Below the pieces are notes generated by a model. It ran no database searches and was not told where the DNA came from. It worked only from the letters and a program-made list of their open reading frames with translations. Below are positions 40,324 to 49,413 of a stretch of 64,000 nucleotides of DNA, in pieces (position 1 is the first letter of the stretch; the number at the start of each line of letters is the position of its first letter). Made by a program: the position numbers and the translations under genes. The DNA is from Actinomycetes bacterium (GTDB taxonomy: Bacteria; Actinomycetota; Acidimicrobiia; Spongiisociales; JAHEDJ01): NCBI GenBank assembly GCA_024641245.1, contig JAHEDK010000007.1, positions 1 to 64,000 of the forward strand, in the 5' to 3' direction.

Positions 40324-43226
40324 ACATCTCCGTCACTCTCAACGGGGAGAATCGATCCTTCGAGTGTCGGCCGCACGAGTCGCTGCGAGCGATTCTCCGG
40401 CGAGACGGTCTCTTCAGCGTTCGTTTCGGGGCGGAGACCGGCGAGACCGGGGCGGATGCCGTCTTGCTCGACGGACGCTTGGTTTCTTCAGAAATCCTGC
40501 TGGCTGCACAAGCCGACGGGCACACGATCGAAACGCTCGAAGGCCTCAATCGGCCGCGGGGACTGCACCCCATTCAGGAGGCGTTCGTCACGGCGGGTGC
40601 GATTCAGTCCGGCTACTCGACTCCGGCCATGATCCTGGCCGCCAAGGCGTTACTCGATCGCAACCCCGATCCGACCGAAGTCGAGGTCCGGGACGCACTA
40701 TCCGGCATTCTCGACCGCGAGACGGGCTATCTCCGTCCCGTCCACGCGGTGCTCCGAGCCGCCGCCATGCTGAGGGGAGAGACGCCGGCAGCAATCGAGC
40801 CGGCAGTGATTGACCCCCTCGTTGATCGGGGAGGGAACCCCGACTTCGAGAGAGTCGACCCTCCGCTCGACCTTCCAGCCTTGGCACCCAGAGTCATCCC
40901 GAGCCCCGAGGTTCCAGAAACACAGGTGGTCGGCAAGTCCGAACGCAAGGTCGACGCCATCATGCTCGCCAAAGGCCACCCGGCGTTCGTCGATGACATC
41001 GAACTTCGGGGGATGCTCTACGCCAAGATGCTGTACAGCCCGTATGCTCACGCCCGGATCGTCAGCATCGACGACTCCAAGGCCCGCGCCCTGCCCGGCG
41101 TTCGGGCCGTGCTCCACCACGAGAACGTGGCCCGGGTGCGCTACGCGTCGGGCGGTCAGAGCTATCCGAATCCGCTGCCCTACGATCAGGTCAGCTTCGA
41201 CAACAAGGTCCGGCACGTCGGCGACCGGGTCGCCGCGGTCGCGGCCGATTCGATCGAGATCGCAGAGGCGGCCGTCCGCCTGATCAACGTCGAGTACGAG
41301 GTGCTGCCTGCGGTCTACGACGAGAACGAGGCCATCTCCGGGAATGCTCCGATCATCCATGATGAGCCCGACATGGAAGGCGCACACGACGCCTCGCGCA
41401 ACATCGTGCATCACATCGAAGCTGAAGTAGGTGATGTCGCGGCGGGCCTGGCCGGCGCCGACCGTGTCTTTGAGCGGACCTTCCGGGTGCATCAGGTGCA
41501 GCAAGCGCCGATCGAGCCCCACATCGCGATCTCCTGGTTGGACAGTGACGAACGTCTCGTCATCAGGACCTCCACCCAGGTGCCGTTCCACGTCCGGCGC
41601 ATGTTGGCGCCGCTGCTTGGTCTACCCATTCGACAGATTCGCATCATCAAGCCCCGGATCGGCGGGGGATTCGGCGTGAAGCAGGAGATGCTGATCGAAG
41701 ATATCGTGGGACATCTGACCCTGGCGACCGGGCGGCCGGTGCGTCTCGAGCTGAACCGGCAAGAGGAGTTCGTCTCGAGCAGAACCAGGCATCCGCAGAC
41801 CATCACCTTCACGACGGGCGTCACGAACGACGGGACTCTGGTTGCGCAACAGATGAGGATGGTTGGCAATACCGGCCCCTATGGAACCCATGCGCTCACC
41901 GTGCAGATGGTGAGCGGCCTGCGTGGCCTAAGTTCGTACAACTGTCCCAACAAGAAATTCGACTGCGATGTCGCCTACACGAACGTACCCGTCGCCGGCG
42001 CATATCGCGGGTACGGTGCCCCGCAAGCCCTCTTCGCGCTCGAGTCGCACATGGAAGATATTGCCTCAGAACTGGGTATCGATGTTCTCGCCTTCCGGCG
42101 CCGGAACTGGACGAAGGTCGGCGACCCGCTCGATGTAGCAGCCGAACTCGGTGAAGGGGCGGCCGAGATGAATTTCATCCCGGTGGTCACCTCGAGCGGT
42201 ATGGACGAGTGCGTTGTTCAAGGCCAGCGGGCCGTTGAATGGCACCGCCGCTACGACCCCGAGTGGATTCGGCCGGCCGATCGGCCGCATATCCGGCGAG
42301 GCCTCGGCTTTGCCATGTGCATGCACGGCAGCGCGATCAGCGGCCTCGACATGGGAGGCGCCAGCCTCAAGATCAACGACGATGGCTCGTTTAATCTCCT
42401 GTTCGGCGCAACCGACCTCGGCACGGGCGCAGACACGATCCTGGCGCAGATCGCCGCTGAAGTGTTGGGAGTAGCCACCGAGGACATCATCGTCTACGCG
42501 GCCGACACAGACGTGACCCCCTTCGACGTGGGGGCGTACGCCTCGAGTACGACCTACGTATCGGGGATGGCGGTGAAGAAGGCTGCCGAGGACGTTCGCC
42601 GGCAAATCGCCGAACGGGCGGCGGTGATGCTCGACCTCGACTCACCGGGCGAGGTCGAGCTGCACGATCGAGGTGCCTTTGCGACCGACGGGCGGTCGGT
42701 GACCCTGGCCGAAGTGGCGCTGCACTCGCTCCACCAGGACAATCAGCACCAGATAATGGCCACGGCCTCGTACGTCGCCCCCGAATCGCCGCCGCCGTAC
42801 GCAGCCCAGTTCGCCGAAGTCGAAGTCGACATCGAAACGGGGCAGGTCACCGTCAATGCCCTCGTGATGGCCGTCGACTGCGGGGTCCCGATCAACCCGA
42901 TGACCTCTGCCGGGCAGGTGGAAGGCGGGATGATCCAGGCGCTCGGCTACGGCCATTGCGAAGAGATGGCCTTCGACGAGAACGGGCGGATGGTCAACGC
43001 TCGATTCGGGCCGTACAAGCTGTATCGCAGCGACGAGATGCCCAGAATCGAGGCCTACCTGGTTCAGACCATGGAGAAGTCCGGACCGTTCGGAGCCAAG
43101 GCCATCGCCGAGATTCCGAAAGATGGGGTAGCTCCGGCCATCCGGAATGCCATCTTCAACGCCACGGGCCGTCAGATCGACAGCCTCCCGTTCACACCCG
43201 AACGGGTTTGGCGAGCATTGCAGTAG
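40320..43226 (+). CDS. xdhD: XdhD-type molybdenum hydroxylase with cysteine-less ferredoxin domain
   Basis: 968 residues from ATG 40320; the track's 1103-residue version starts inside ygfM. The molybdenum domain has GGGFGVKQEM, the AYRGYGAPQALFA substrate region, TDLGTGADTILAQIAAEVLG and GAKAIAEIPKDG near residue 925 with the catalytic Glu. Residues 1-160 align position by position with the two-cluster [2Fe-2S] domain, but the cluster cysteines are gone: GAETGETGAD replaces GCGxGxCGAC, QSGYSTPA replaces QCGFCTPG, and LDRETGY replaces LCRCTGY. As I recall, E. coli XdhD shows the same loss. The enzyme probably acts on a purine intermediate and needs another route for electrons. It is in an operon with ygfM, xdhC, yqeB and yqeC. 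Confidence 0.9.
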   Translation: MNISVTLNGENRSFECRPHESLRAILRRDGLFSVRFGAETGETGADAVLLDGRLVSSEILLAAQADGHTIETLEGLNRPRGLHPIQEAFVTAGAIQSGYSTPAMILAAKALLDRNPDPTEVEVRDALSGILDRETGYLRPVHAVLRAAAMLRGETPAAIEPAVIDPLVDRGGNPDFERVDPPLDLPALAPRVIPSPEVPETQVVGKSERKVDAIMLAKGHPAFVDDIELRGMLYAKMLYSPYAHARIVSIDDSKARALPGVRAVLHHENVARVRYASGGQSYPNPLPYDQVSFDNKVRHVGDRVAAVAADSIEIAEAAVRLINVEYEVLPAVYDENEAISGNAPIIHDEPDMEGAHDASRNIVHHIEAEVGDVAAGLAGADRVFERTFRVHQVQQAPIEPHIAISWLDSDERLVIRTSTQVPFHVRRMLAPLLGLPIRQIRIIKPRIGGGFGVKQEMLIEDIVGHLTLATGRPVRLELNRQEEFVSSRTRHPQTITFTTGVTNDGTLVAQQMRMVGNTGPYGTHALTVQMVSGLRGLSSYNCPNKKFDCDVAYTNVPVAGAYRGYGAPQALFALESHMEDIASELGIDVLAFRRRNWTKVGDPLDVAAELGEGAAEMNFIPVVTSSGMDECVVQGQRAVEWHRRYDPEWIRPADRPHIRRGLGFAMCMHGSAISGLDMGGASLKINDDGSFNLLFGATDLGTGADTILAQIAAEVLGVATEDIIVYAADTDVTPFDVGAYASSTTYVSGMAVKKAAEDVRRQIAERAAVMLDLDSPGEVELHDRGAFATDGRSVTLAEVALHSLHQDNQHQIMATASYVAPESPPPYAAQFAEVEVDIETGQVTVNALVMAVDCGVPINPMTSAGQVEGGMIQALGYGHCEEMAFDENGRMVNARFGPYKLYRSDEMPRIEAYLVQTMEKSGPFGAKAIAEIPKDGVAPAIRNAIFNATGRQIDSLPFTPERVWRALQ

Positions 43227-43230
43227 GACT

Positions 43231-44016
43231 GTGACCAACGACGGGCAGATGTTGAGGGAATTGGCCGCCGCCGTCGCCGGCGGGCGTCCGGTTACACAGG
43301 CGACGATCGTCGAGACGAACCGTTCCGTCCCCCGGCATGCCGGGGCGAAGATGCTCATCTTCGGCGACGGCGCCACGACCGGCACGGTCGGCGGCGGCGC
43401 GATGGAGGCCGCCGTCATTAGCGAGGCCCGTCAGGCACTCCGCACCGGGACACCGCGCCTGCTGGAATACGATCTCGTGAACCCGGCCGAGGGAGATCCG
43501 GGTATCTGCGGCGGCACCGTCAAGATCTACCTGGAGCCATTCATGCCACCTCACACCGTCTACGTCATCGGATGCGGGCACGTCGGCAGTAGCGTCGTCG
43601 ACCTGGCCCACTGGATCGGCTACCGCACGATTGCGATAGACGATCGCCGGGAGTTCCTCACCGAGGAAGCACTGCCCAATGCCGATGTGCGATATCACGG
43701 ACGGGTGGAGGCCGCCCTGGCCGCTCATCCCGTCACAGAGGATTCGTCGATCGTGGTGGTGACGCGCAGCACGGATCTCGACGCGGCCGTCCTGCCGCGG
43801 GTGCTCGAAACGCCGGCCAGGTACATCGGCGTCATGGGCAGTAGGACCAGATGGCGCGCAACGCGAGACCGCCTGATATCCGGCGGCGTTGCCCCCGAGG
43901 AACTGGAGCGGGTGCATTCCCCGATCGGGCTCGAGGTCAATGCCGAGACCCTCGAAGAGATTGCGGTATCGATCATGTCCGAGGTGATCATGATCAACCG
44001 GTCGCCAGGTTCATGA
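43231..44016 (+). CDS. xdhC: XdhC family molybdenum cofactor insertion protein
   Basis: 261 residues from GTG 43231, which lies 4 bp after xdhD behind TAGGA; the track start is within xdhD. XdhC proteins bind molybdenum cofactor, help sulfurate it and insert it into molybdenum hydroxylases. Two parts are visible. The N-terminal CoxI-type domain has the GTVGGGAMEAAV motif. The C-terminal Rossmann domain has VIGCGHVGSSVVDLAHWIGY and the YIGVMGSRTRWRATRDRL signature. The stop overlaps the yqeB start as ATGATG. It serves the XdhD enzyme next to it and probably also the fused enzyme at 46.6-49.2 kb. Confidence 0.9.
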   Translation: MTNDGQMLRELAAAVAGGRPVTQATIVETNRSVPRHAGAKMLIFGDGATTGTVGGGAMEAAVISEARQALRTGTPRLLEYDLVNPAEGDPGICGGTVKIYLEPFMPPHTVYVIGCGHVGSSVVDLAHWIGYRTIAIDDRREFLTEEALPNADVRYHGRVEAALAAHPVTEDSSIVVVTRSTDLDAAVLPRVLETPARYIGVMGSRTRWRATRDRLISGGVAPEELERVHSPIGLEVNAETLEEIAVSIMSEVIMINRSPGS

Positions 44017-44804
44017 TGCTGTTCTCCGACCACCTCGCAGTGGTCCGCGGCGGCGGCGATCTTGCCACCGGGGTCATCTACCGGCTTCACCAGGCCGGGT
44101 TCCCGATCATCGTGCTCGAACTGGCGCTGCCCCTTGCCATCAGACGCACCGTGGCTGTGTCATCCGCCGTGGCTACGGGAACCTTCAGGGTGGAGGACCT
44201 CCATGCGGTCCGGGCCGAGTCGGTTGAAGAGGCCGTCGATGTAGCGCGTACCTGGCAGATTCCCGTGCTGGTGAGCCCGACCATGCCTGCCCTCCCGGCC
44301 GCAGTCGTCGTGGATGCCAGGATGGCGAAACGCAACATCGACACCACGATCGACGACGCGCCGCTCGTGGTTGGATTGGGCCCCGGCTTCAGCGCCGGAG
44401 CAGATTGCCATGTTGTGATCGAGACGATGCGCGGCCACCGCCTGGGCCGAGTCATTCGGGATGGCGGTGCCGCAACCGACACGGGCGTTCCCGGACTCAT
44501 CGGCGGAGAAGCGACATCCCGGGTCATCCGAGCAGCGCGGGCCGGTTCACTGAGCTGGTTGTCCTCGATCGGTGATTCGGTAGCCGCCGGTGAGAAACTC
44601 GGTGCCATCGATGGAACGGCGATCGAGGCACCGATCGGTGGTGTCGTTCGTGGATTGCTCGCCGAAGGCATCGTTGCCCCGGGACTCAAGATCGCCGATA
44701 TCGATCCGCGGGCAGACGCCGATGCTTGCTTCGAAATCTCGGACAAGTCCCTGGCCGTCGGTGGCGGCGCCCTTGAGGCGGTCCTGGCGTGGCTGAACAC
44801 GTGA
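44013..44804 (+). CDS. yqeB: YqeB, maturation protein of selenium-dependent molybdenum hydroxylases
   Basis: 263 residues from ATG 44013; the track start is too long. Family features are VVRGGGDLATGVIYRLHQAGF at the start, ELALPLAIRRTVAVSSAV, VVGLGPGFSAGADCHVVIET and GRVIRDGGAATDTG. The C-terminal GAIDGTAIEAPIGGVVRGLL resembles a biotinyl-like hammerhead. YqeB is a phylogenetic marker for labile selenium cofactors in molybdenum hydroxylases; its chemical step is not settled. It is coupled to xdhC by overlap and followed by yqeC. Its presence is the main evidence that the enzymes here carry selenium, but the selenium itself cannot be seen in DNA. Confidence 0.9.
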   Translation: MMLFSDHLAVVRGGGDLATGVIYRLHQAGFPIIVLELALPLAIRRTVAVSSAVATGTFRVEDLHAVRAESVEEAVDVARTWQIPVLVSPTMPALPAAVVVDARMAKRNIDTTIDDAPLVVGLGPGFSAGADCHVVIETMRGHRLGRVIRDGGAATDTGVPGLIGGEATSRVIRAARAGSLSWLSSIGDSVAAGEKLGAIDGTAIEAPIGGVVRGLLAEGIVAPGLKIADIDPRADADACFEISDKSLAVGGGALEAVLAWLNT

Positions 44805-45508
44805 CCCTGGCAGATCGGCTGGGCCTCGAGAGCCGGGAACTTGTCTCGCTGGTTGGAGGCGGTGGCAAGTCGACGCTTCTCTTCCTGCTGGGACGTGAAC
44901 TGGCGGCCGACGGTCGGCGAGTTGTGCTCACGACGACTACCAAGATGGGTCGCCGGCAGATCCACGACGTGCCGACCATCTGCGAATCCGTCGAATGTGC
45001 GGCCCACGCCCCGGGGGAAGCGGGGCCTATCATGTTGGTGAGGGGAGGCGACGCGCACAAGGTCACCGGCCCTTCACCTGAGGAACTCGACTCCCTGTTT
45101 GGTGGGGGGTCGGTCGACTTTCTAGTTGTTGAGGCAGACGGCGCCCACGGTCGGTCGCTCAAGGCTCCGGCTCTGCACGAGCCGGTGATTCCTTCTGCGT
45201 CGACGACCGTTGTCATCGCCATGGGCGTCGACGCGATCGGGCTGCGGCTCGATGAGGCGACCCACCGGGTGGAGAAGGCCATGGAGTTCAGCGGCGTCGG
45301 CGAAGCGCACATCCTGACGCCGGCCGATTGTGTGGGAATTCTCGCCCACCCGGCGGGGGCACTCAGGGCGGTCCCTCCGGAGTCCAGGGTGGTCGTTGCG
45401 TTGACCAAGGTACGACGGGGGGCCGATGATGCGGCCGTCGACGAGATTGCCCACCTACTGCGGGATCATGGTCGGTTTGATGGCATGGTGACGATCGAGG
45501 CGCGGTAG
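44789..45508 (+). CDS. yqeC: YqeC, putative selenium cofactor biosynthesis protein
   Basis: 239 residues. P-loop NTPase with Walker A VGGGGKSTLLFLLG near residue 22 and VLTTTTKMG just after, both typical of YqeC. VDFLVVEADGAHGRSLKAP is the second conserved block. Together with YqeB it is a signature of selenium-dependent molybdenum hydroxylase systems. The start is GTG 44789, or GTG 44801, which would overlap the yqeB stop as GTGA; neither has a clear ribosome site. The last 43 bp overlap the 3' end of the convergent ACR3 gene. The third usual maturation protein, MocA/YgfJ, is not in the window. Confidence 0.85.
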   Translation: MAEHVTLADRLGLESRELVSLVGGGGKSTLLFLLGRELAADGRRVVLTTTTKMGRRQIHDVPTICESVECAAHAPGEAGPIMLVRGGDAHKVTGPSPEELDSLFGGGSVDFLVVEADGAHGRSLKAPALHEPVIPSASTTVVIAMGVDAIGLRLDEATHRVEKAMEFSGVGEAHILTPADCVGILAHPAGALRAVPPESRVVVALTKVRRGADDAAVDEIAHLLRDHGRFDGMVTIEAR

Positions 45509-46557
45509 AACCGCTCCCTCGCCCAGAGCGATACGTACACGAGCCCGACCAGGACCGGCACCTCGATCAGGGGACCAACCACGCCGGCCAACGCCTGCCC
45601 AGAAGTCACACCGAACACACCGATGGCAACCGCGATCGCCAGTTCGAAGTTGTTCCCTGCCGCGGTGAAAGCAACCGTGGCGTTCTTTTCGTAGGTCAAT
45701 CCGAGGCGGATACCAAGCGCGAAAGACAGACCCCACATCAGGCCGAAGTAGGCGAGCAGCGGCAGCGCGATGCGCGCCACGTCGAATGGCTGCGAAGTGA
45801 TCGTCTCTCCCTGAAGGGCGAAGAGGACCACCACAGTGAAGAGCAGTCCGTAGAGTGCAAACGGTGCGATTCGCGGAAGGAAACGCGTTTCGTACCACTC
45901 ACCTCCGCGGGAGCGTTCGCCCCATCGGCGAGTGAGGTAGCCACCGGCCAGCGGGATGCCGAGGAAGATGAGGACGATCTTGGCTATCTCCCACATCGAG
46001 ACATCAAGCGAGGCGGTATCCAATCCCAGCCATCCCGGCAGCAGCTCGAGGTAGAAGTAGCCGAGCACCGCATACGCGACGATCTGGAAGACCGAGTTGA
46101 GGGCAACGAGAACGGCGGCCGCCTCTCGATCGCCGCAGGCGAGGTCGTTCCAGATCAGCACCATCGCAATGCACCTGGCCAGGCCGACGATGATCAGTCC
46201 GGTGCGGTACTCCGGGAGATCTGAAAGGAGGAGCCAGGCGAGCGTGAACATCAGCGCAGGCCCTACCAGCCAGTTGAGCACGAGCGAGGTGATCATCAGG
46301 CGGCGATCCGCGGCGACGGCCCCCACCCGCGAGTAGCGAACCTTCGCCAGCACCGGGTACATCATGGCCAGCAGTCCGATGGCGATTGGGAGCGAAACCG
46401 TTCCGATCTTGACGGTATCGAGCCAGTCGTTGAGGTTCGGGAACCATCGACCCAACCCGAGCCCGAGTGCCATCGCGGTGATGATCCAGACGGGGAGGTA
46501 GCGGTCGACCAGCGAAAGTCTGGCGATGGCCGGGTCGTTGGGGGTGGCTTGCGTCAT
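45466..46557 (-). CDS. acr3: ACR3-family arsenite efflux transporter
   Basis: Ten-helix membrane transporter of 363 residues in the bile/arsenite/riboflavin transporter superfamily. GLARCIAMVLIWNDLACGD contains the Cys in helix four that is essential in ACR3 proteins. AFTAAGNNFELAIAVAIGVFG and VGPLIEVPVLVGLVYV are further family signatures. It extrudes arsenite (and antimonite) using the proton gradient. No arsenic regulator or reductase gene is adjacent. It lies between the SDMH operon and the fused xanthine dehydrogenase, and its 3' end overlaps yqeC on the other strand by 43 bp. Whether it handles arsenite or a selenium species in this setting is open. Confidence 0.9.
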   Translation of the reverse strand: MTQATPNDPAIARLSLVDRYLPVWIITAMALGLGLGRWFPNLNDWLDTVKIGTVSLPIAIGLLAMMYPVLAKVRYSRVGAVAADRRLMITSLVLNWLVGPALMFTLAWLLLSDLPEYRTGLIIVGLARCIAMVLIWNDLACGDREAAAVLVALNSVFQIVAYAVLGYFYLELLPGWLGLDTASLDVSMWEIAKIVLIFLGIPLAGGYLTRRWGERSRGGEWYETRFLPRIAPFALYGLLFTVVVLFALQGETITSQPFDVARIALPLLAYFGLMWGLSFALGIRLGLTYEKNATVAFTAAGNNFELAIAVAIGVFGVTSGQALAGVVGPLIEVPVLVGLVYVSLWARERFYRASIVTMPSNRP

Positions 46558-46596
46558 GATGCCCCCCAGAAACTACACGGTGCAGCCCCGATCACC

Positions 46597-46646
46597 GTTT
46601 TCGCGCGGGATTCGAACCCTATACGGTGGAAACCCCGCGCGAAAAC
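46597..46646. repeat. inverted-repeat element (13-bp arms, 24-bp centre) upstream of acr3
   Basis: GTTTTCGCGCGGG and CCCGCGCGAAAAC pair perfectly around a 24-base centre that includes ATACGGTGG. It occupies the gap between the end of the fused xanthine dehydrogenase gene and the start of acr3, 40 bp upstream of the latter. Its twin is at 39486-39533; 15 of 24 centre bases are the same in the two copies. Confidence 0.75.
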
Positions 46647-46649
46647 GAG

Positions 46650-49229
46650 CTATTTCTGGATCGGGTGGTGGATGGTCATCGGTAGCCTGTTGCGCCAGAC
46701 GCCATCTACATCGTGAAAGGCGGCCGCCACCGCTCCGGCTGTCGGAACCAGGCCAATCTCGCCGACGCCCTTGATCCCGTAGGGGGCGCGTGGCTGGGGC
46801 ACCTCAACGAGTATCGCTTCGATCTCAGGGATGTCCTTGGCCCGGAGGATGCCGAGGCTGCGCAGCGTCATGTTCGTCGGCATACCCGTGTCGTCGGTCG
46901 GGAATTCCTCCGAGAGTGCGTAACCCAGGCCCATGTGCACCGCTCCCTCGATCTGGCCTTCAACGAGCATCGGGTTGATGGCCTTGCCGACGTCGTGCAC
47001 GGCAACCACCTTCTCGATCTTGCCGGTATTCGGGTCGGCGATGACCAGCTGGGCGGCGTACCCGAATGCCGAGTGGATGATCGGGTTGTGCGCTCCGTCT
47101 TCCAGGGCGTTGGTCCAGTCCACCCGGTACTCGCCGACATAGTCCACGCCGATTGCCTGCCCGGCTTCGTTGGCGACCCGGCAGGCGTCGGCAACACCTC
47201 CGGCTCCCATCAGCGTGCCGCGCGATCCGGTGGTTTGGCCGGCCCCCAGCTCGCGGGTCGTGTCAACCACGACCCTGATCCGGGTCGGGTCGATGCCGAG
47301 TTCTGAGGCGGCAACCTGGAGGGCCACCGTGTGGATTCCCTGTCCCATCTCCGTCCAGCAGTGTCGGACCTCCACGGTGCCGTCTTCTTCGAATCGGACG
47401 ACCGCTCGCGAGATCTCAAGGGAACCGTTCCCGAGGCCGGAGTTCTTCAGGCCGAGCCCCAAACCGACCGCTTTGCCTGCGGCACGAGCGGCGTCGTAAG
47501 CCGGTTTCACAACATCGAGGCACCGGCGTGCGCCTTCACATCCCGCATCCATGATCTGACCGGGCCCCCAGACGACGCCTGGGGTAACCACGTTGCGGGA
47601 GCGCATCTCCCATCCGCTGATACCCACCTGTTCGGCCAGTCGGTCGATGAGGCCTTCGGTGGCGAACTGGGCCTGATTGGCTCCGAATCCTCGGAAGGCG
47701 CCGCACACCGGATTGTTGGTTCGTACTGCCACCGCCTCGACGTCGATGGCCGGGATCACGTAGGGGCCGGAGGCGTGGCCGGCGGCTCGTTCGAGGACCT
47801 TCATGCCCACAGAAGCGTACGGGCCGGAGTCTCCCACCATCTTGGCGCGCACTGCCGTCAGCCGACCGTCCGCGTCGCAGCCTGCCCACGCCTCAATTCG
47901 TATCGGGTGGCGCTTGGCGTGCATCAGCAGCGACTGTTCCCGGGTGAGGGTGCATTTCACGGGGCGTTGCAGTAGATGGGCGGCCAGCGCGGTTTGCGCC
48001 TGGTTGGCCATATCCTCTTTGCCGCCGAATGCGCCACCGTTGGAGACCAGTTCAACCACGACTTCGTCGACCTCGATGGCGAGAACCGAGGCGATCTGGT
48101 TGCGGTCGTCCCAGACTCCCTGGCCGCCGGAGTACACCAGGAGAGGACCGTCTCCGGGTACCGCCAGGGTCGATTCCGGTTCGAGAAAAGCATGCTCGAC
48201 TCGCTGCGTGAAGAACGTCTCGTGGACCGCGAAGGCCGAGCCGCGCAACGCCTCGTCGACGTCTCCTCTGCTGTAGGCGGTGCGAGAGAGGACGTTGCCG
48301 TCGAGGCCCCACACGGCGTCCTCGTCGGCGGCCAGGGCTGCGTCGGCACCGGTGAAGGGAGTCAGCACGTCGTAGGTGACCTCAATCATTCCGGCCGCTT
48401 TCCGGGCGATGTCCACCCTGTCGGCGACGACGATCGCAAGCACGTCACCGAGGTATGACGTCCGGCCTCCCTCGGGGATGAAGACGGGCCAATCGGTATC
48501 GATGATGCCGACCCTCAGCTCACCCGGAACGTCGGCAGCTGTGAAGATGCCGATCACACCGTCGATCAGGGCGGCCGCCGACGTGTCGATCCTGATCACG
48601 TCGGCCCTGGCGTGGTCGGCCAGCTTGAGGGCGGCGTGAAGCATTCCGTCAGCGGTGAGATCGTCGACGTAGCCCCGGTCGCCGAGCGCTAATTGGGTTG
48701 CCTCGTACTTGGTGCCCGATTCTCCGATTGCGGTGGGAAGTCCCGGGACCGGTACCGTGCCATCCCGGAGCATCTCGATCGCATCGAAGATCTTCGTGTA
48801 GCCGGTGCAGCGGCACAGATGCCCACCGAGCCGACCGGCCGTTGTTTCCCTGGTCAGGTCCTTGCCCTTCTGGTCGAGCAACGCCTTCGTTCGCACGAGA
48901 ATGCCGGGGGTGCAGAACCCGCACTGGAGGGCTCCCGTCACCGCGAAGGCCGTAGCCAGGCGGTTCCGCTCTTCAGGTTCGAAGCCTTCGAGGGTCGTCA
49001 CGTCCTTGCCGGACGCCTTTTCGAGGTCCACCAGACAACTCTGGATTGCCTTGCCGTCGAGGAGCACCGTGCAGGCTCCGCATTGACCGGAGGGCGAACA
49101 CCCGTCTTTTGGTGAGGTGATGCCGAGTTCGTCGCGCAGGGCGGCCAGGAGATGTGGATGGTCGGCACGCACCAAAACGACATCGCCGTTTACGGCGAGT
49201 TCGGTGGTCCCCGGAGTTGTCGGTGTCAT
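46650..49229 (-). CDS. fused xanthine dehydrogenase-type molybdenum hydroxylase with intact [2Fe-2S] domain
   Basis: 859 residues from ATG 49229, which follows AAGGGTG; the track's 1059-residue frame runs 200 residues too far. The N-terminal ferredoxin domain has all cluster cysteines: GCSPSGQCGACTV, SCL, QCGFCTPG and LCRCTGY. The molybdenum domain has GGAFGGKEDM, CGAFRGFGANQAQFA, TEMGQGIHTVALQVAASELG and GIKGVGEIGLV with the catalytic Glu near residue 820. The single-chain small-plus-large fusion without a flavin domain resembles the selenium-dependent xanthine dehydrogenase family (about 850 residues). The likely reaction is hypoxanthine/xanthine oxidation. The purine-type importer is divergent from it, across about 185 bp. 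Confidence 0.88.
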   Translation of the reverse strand: MTPTTPGTTELAVNGDVVLVRADHPHLLAALRDELGITSPKDGCSPSGQCGACTVLLDGKAIQSCLVDLEKASGKDVTTLEGFEPEERNRLATAFAVTGALQCGFCTPGILVRTKALLDQKGKDLTRETTAGRLGGHLCRCTGYTKIFDAIEMLRDGTVPVPGLPTAIGESGTKYEATQLALGDRGYVDDLTADGMLHAALKLADHARADVIRIDTSAAALIDGVIGIFTAADVPGELRVGIIDTDWPVFIPEGGRTSYLGDVLAIVVADRVDIARKAAGMIEVTYDVLTPFTGADAALAADEDAVWGLDGNVLSRTAYSRGDVDEALRGSAFAVHETFFTQRVEHAFLEPESTLAVPGDGPLLVYSGGQGVWDDRNQIASVLAIEVDEVVVELVSNGGAFGGKEDMANQAQTALAAHLLQRPVKCTLTREQSLLMHAKRHPIRIEAWAGCDADGRLTAVRAKMVGDSGPYASVGMKVLERAAGHASGPYVIPAIDVEAVAVRTNNPVCGAFRGFGANQAQFATEGLIDRLAEQVGISGWEMRSRNVVTPGVVWGPGQIMDAGCEGARRCLDVVKPAYDAARAAGKAVGLGLGLKNSGLGNGSLEISRAVVRFEEDGTVEVRHCWTEMGQGIHTVALQVAASELGIDPTRIRVVVDTTRELGAGQTTGSRGTLMGAGGVADACRVANEAGQAIGVDYVGEYRVDWTNALEDGAHNPIIHSAFGYAAQLVIADPNTGKIEKVVAVHDVGKAINPMLVEGQIEGAVHMGLGYALSEEFPTDDTGMPTNMTLRSLGILRAKDIPEIEAILVEVPQPRAPYGIKGVGEIGLVPTAGAVAAAFHDVDGVWRNRLPMTIHHPIQK

Positions 49230-49413
49230 GTCACCCTTCAGCACGGCCGCCATGCTCGGAGTGATACCCGGAGTTGTCAAGAGCATCACGTCGAGGCAGT
49301 GTCGCAGTGCCTCCCGAAATGGTCCGTTTGGCAGTTGACACGAGGCTTCTGTTCGGCGAGCCTCGTCTGAGGTGTCGGGAAGGGCCGGCGCATCCGAGAG
49401 GGAGTCTGATCGG

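Noticed and set aside
40320-49229. selenocysteine (in-frame UGA) in the molybdenum hydroxylases
   Set aside because: No in-frame TGA interrupts these genes. In this family selenium is thought to be a labile ligand of the cofactor, not selenocysteine.
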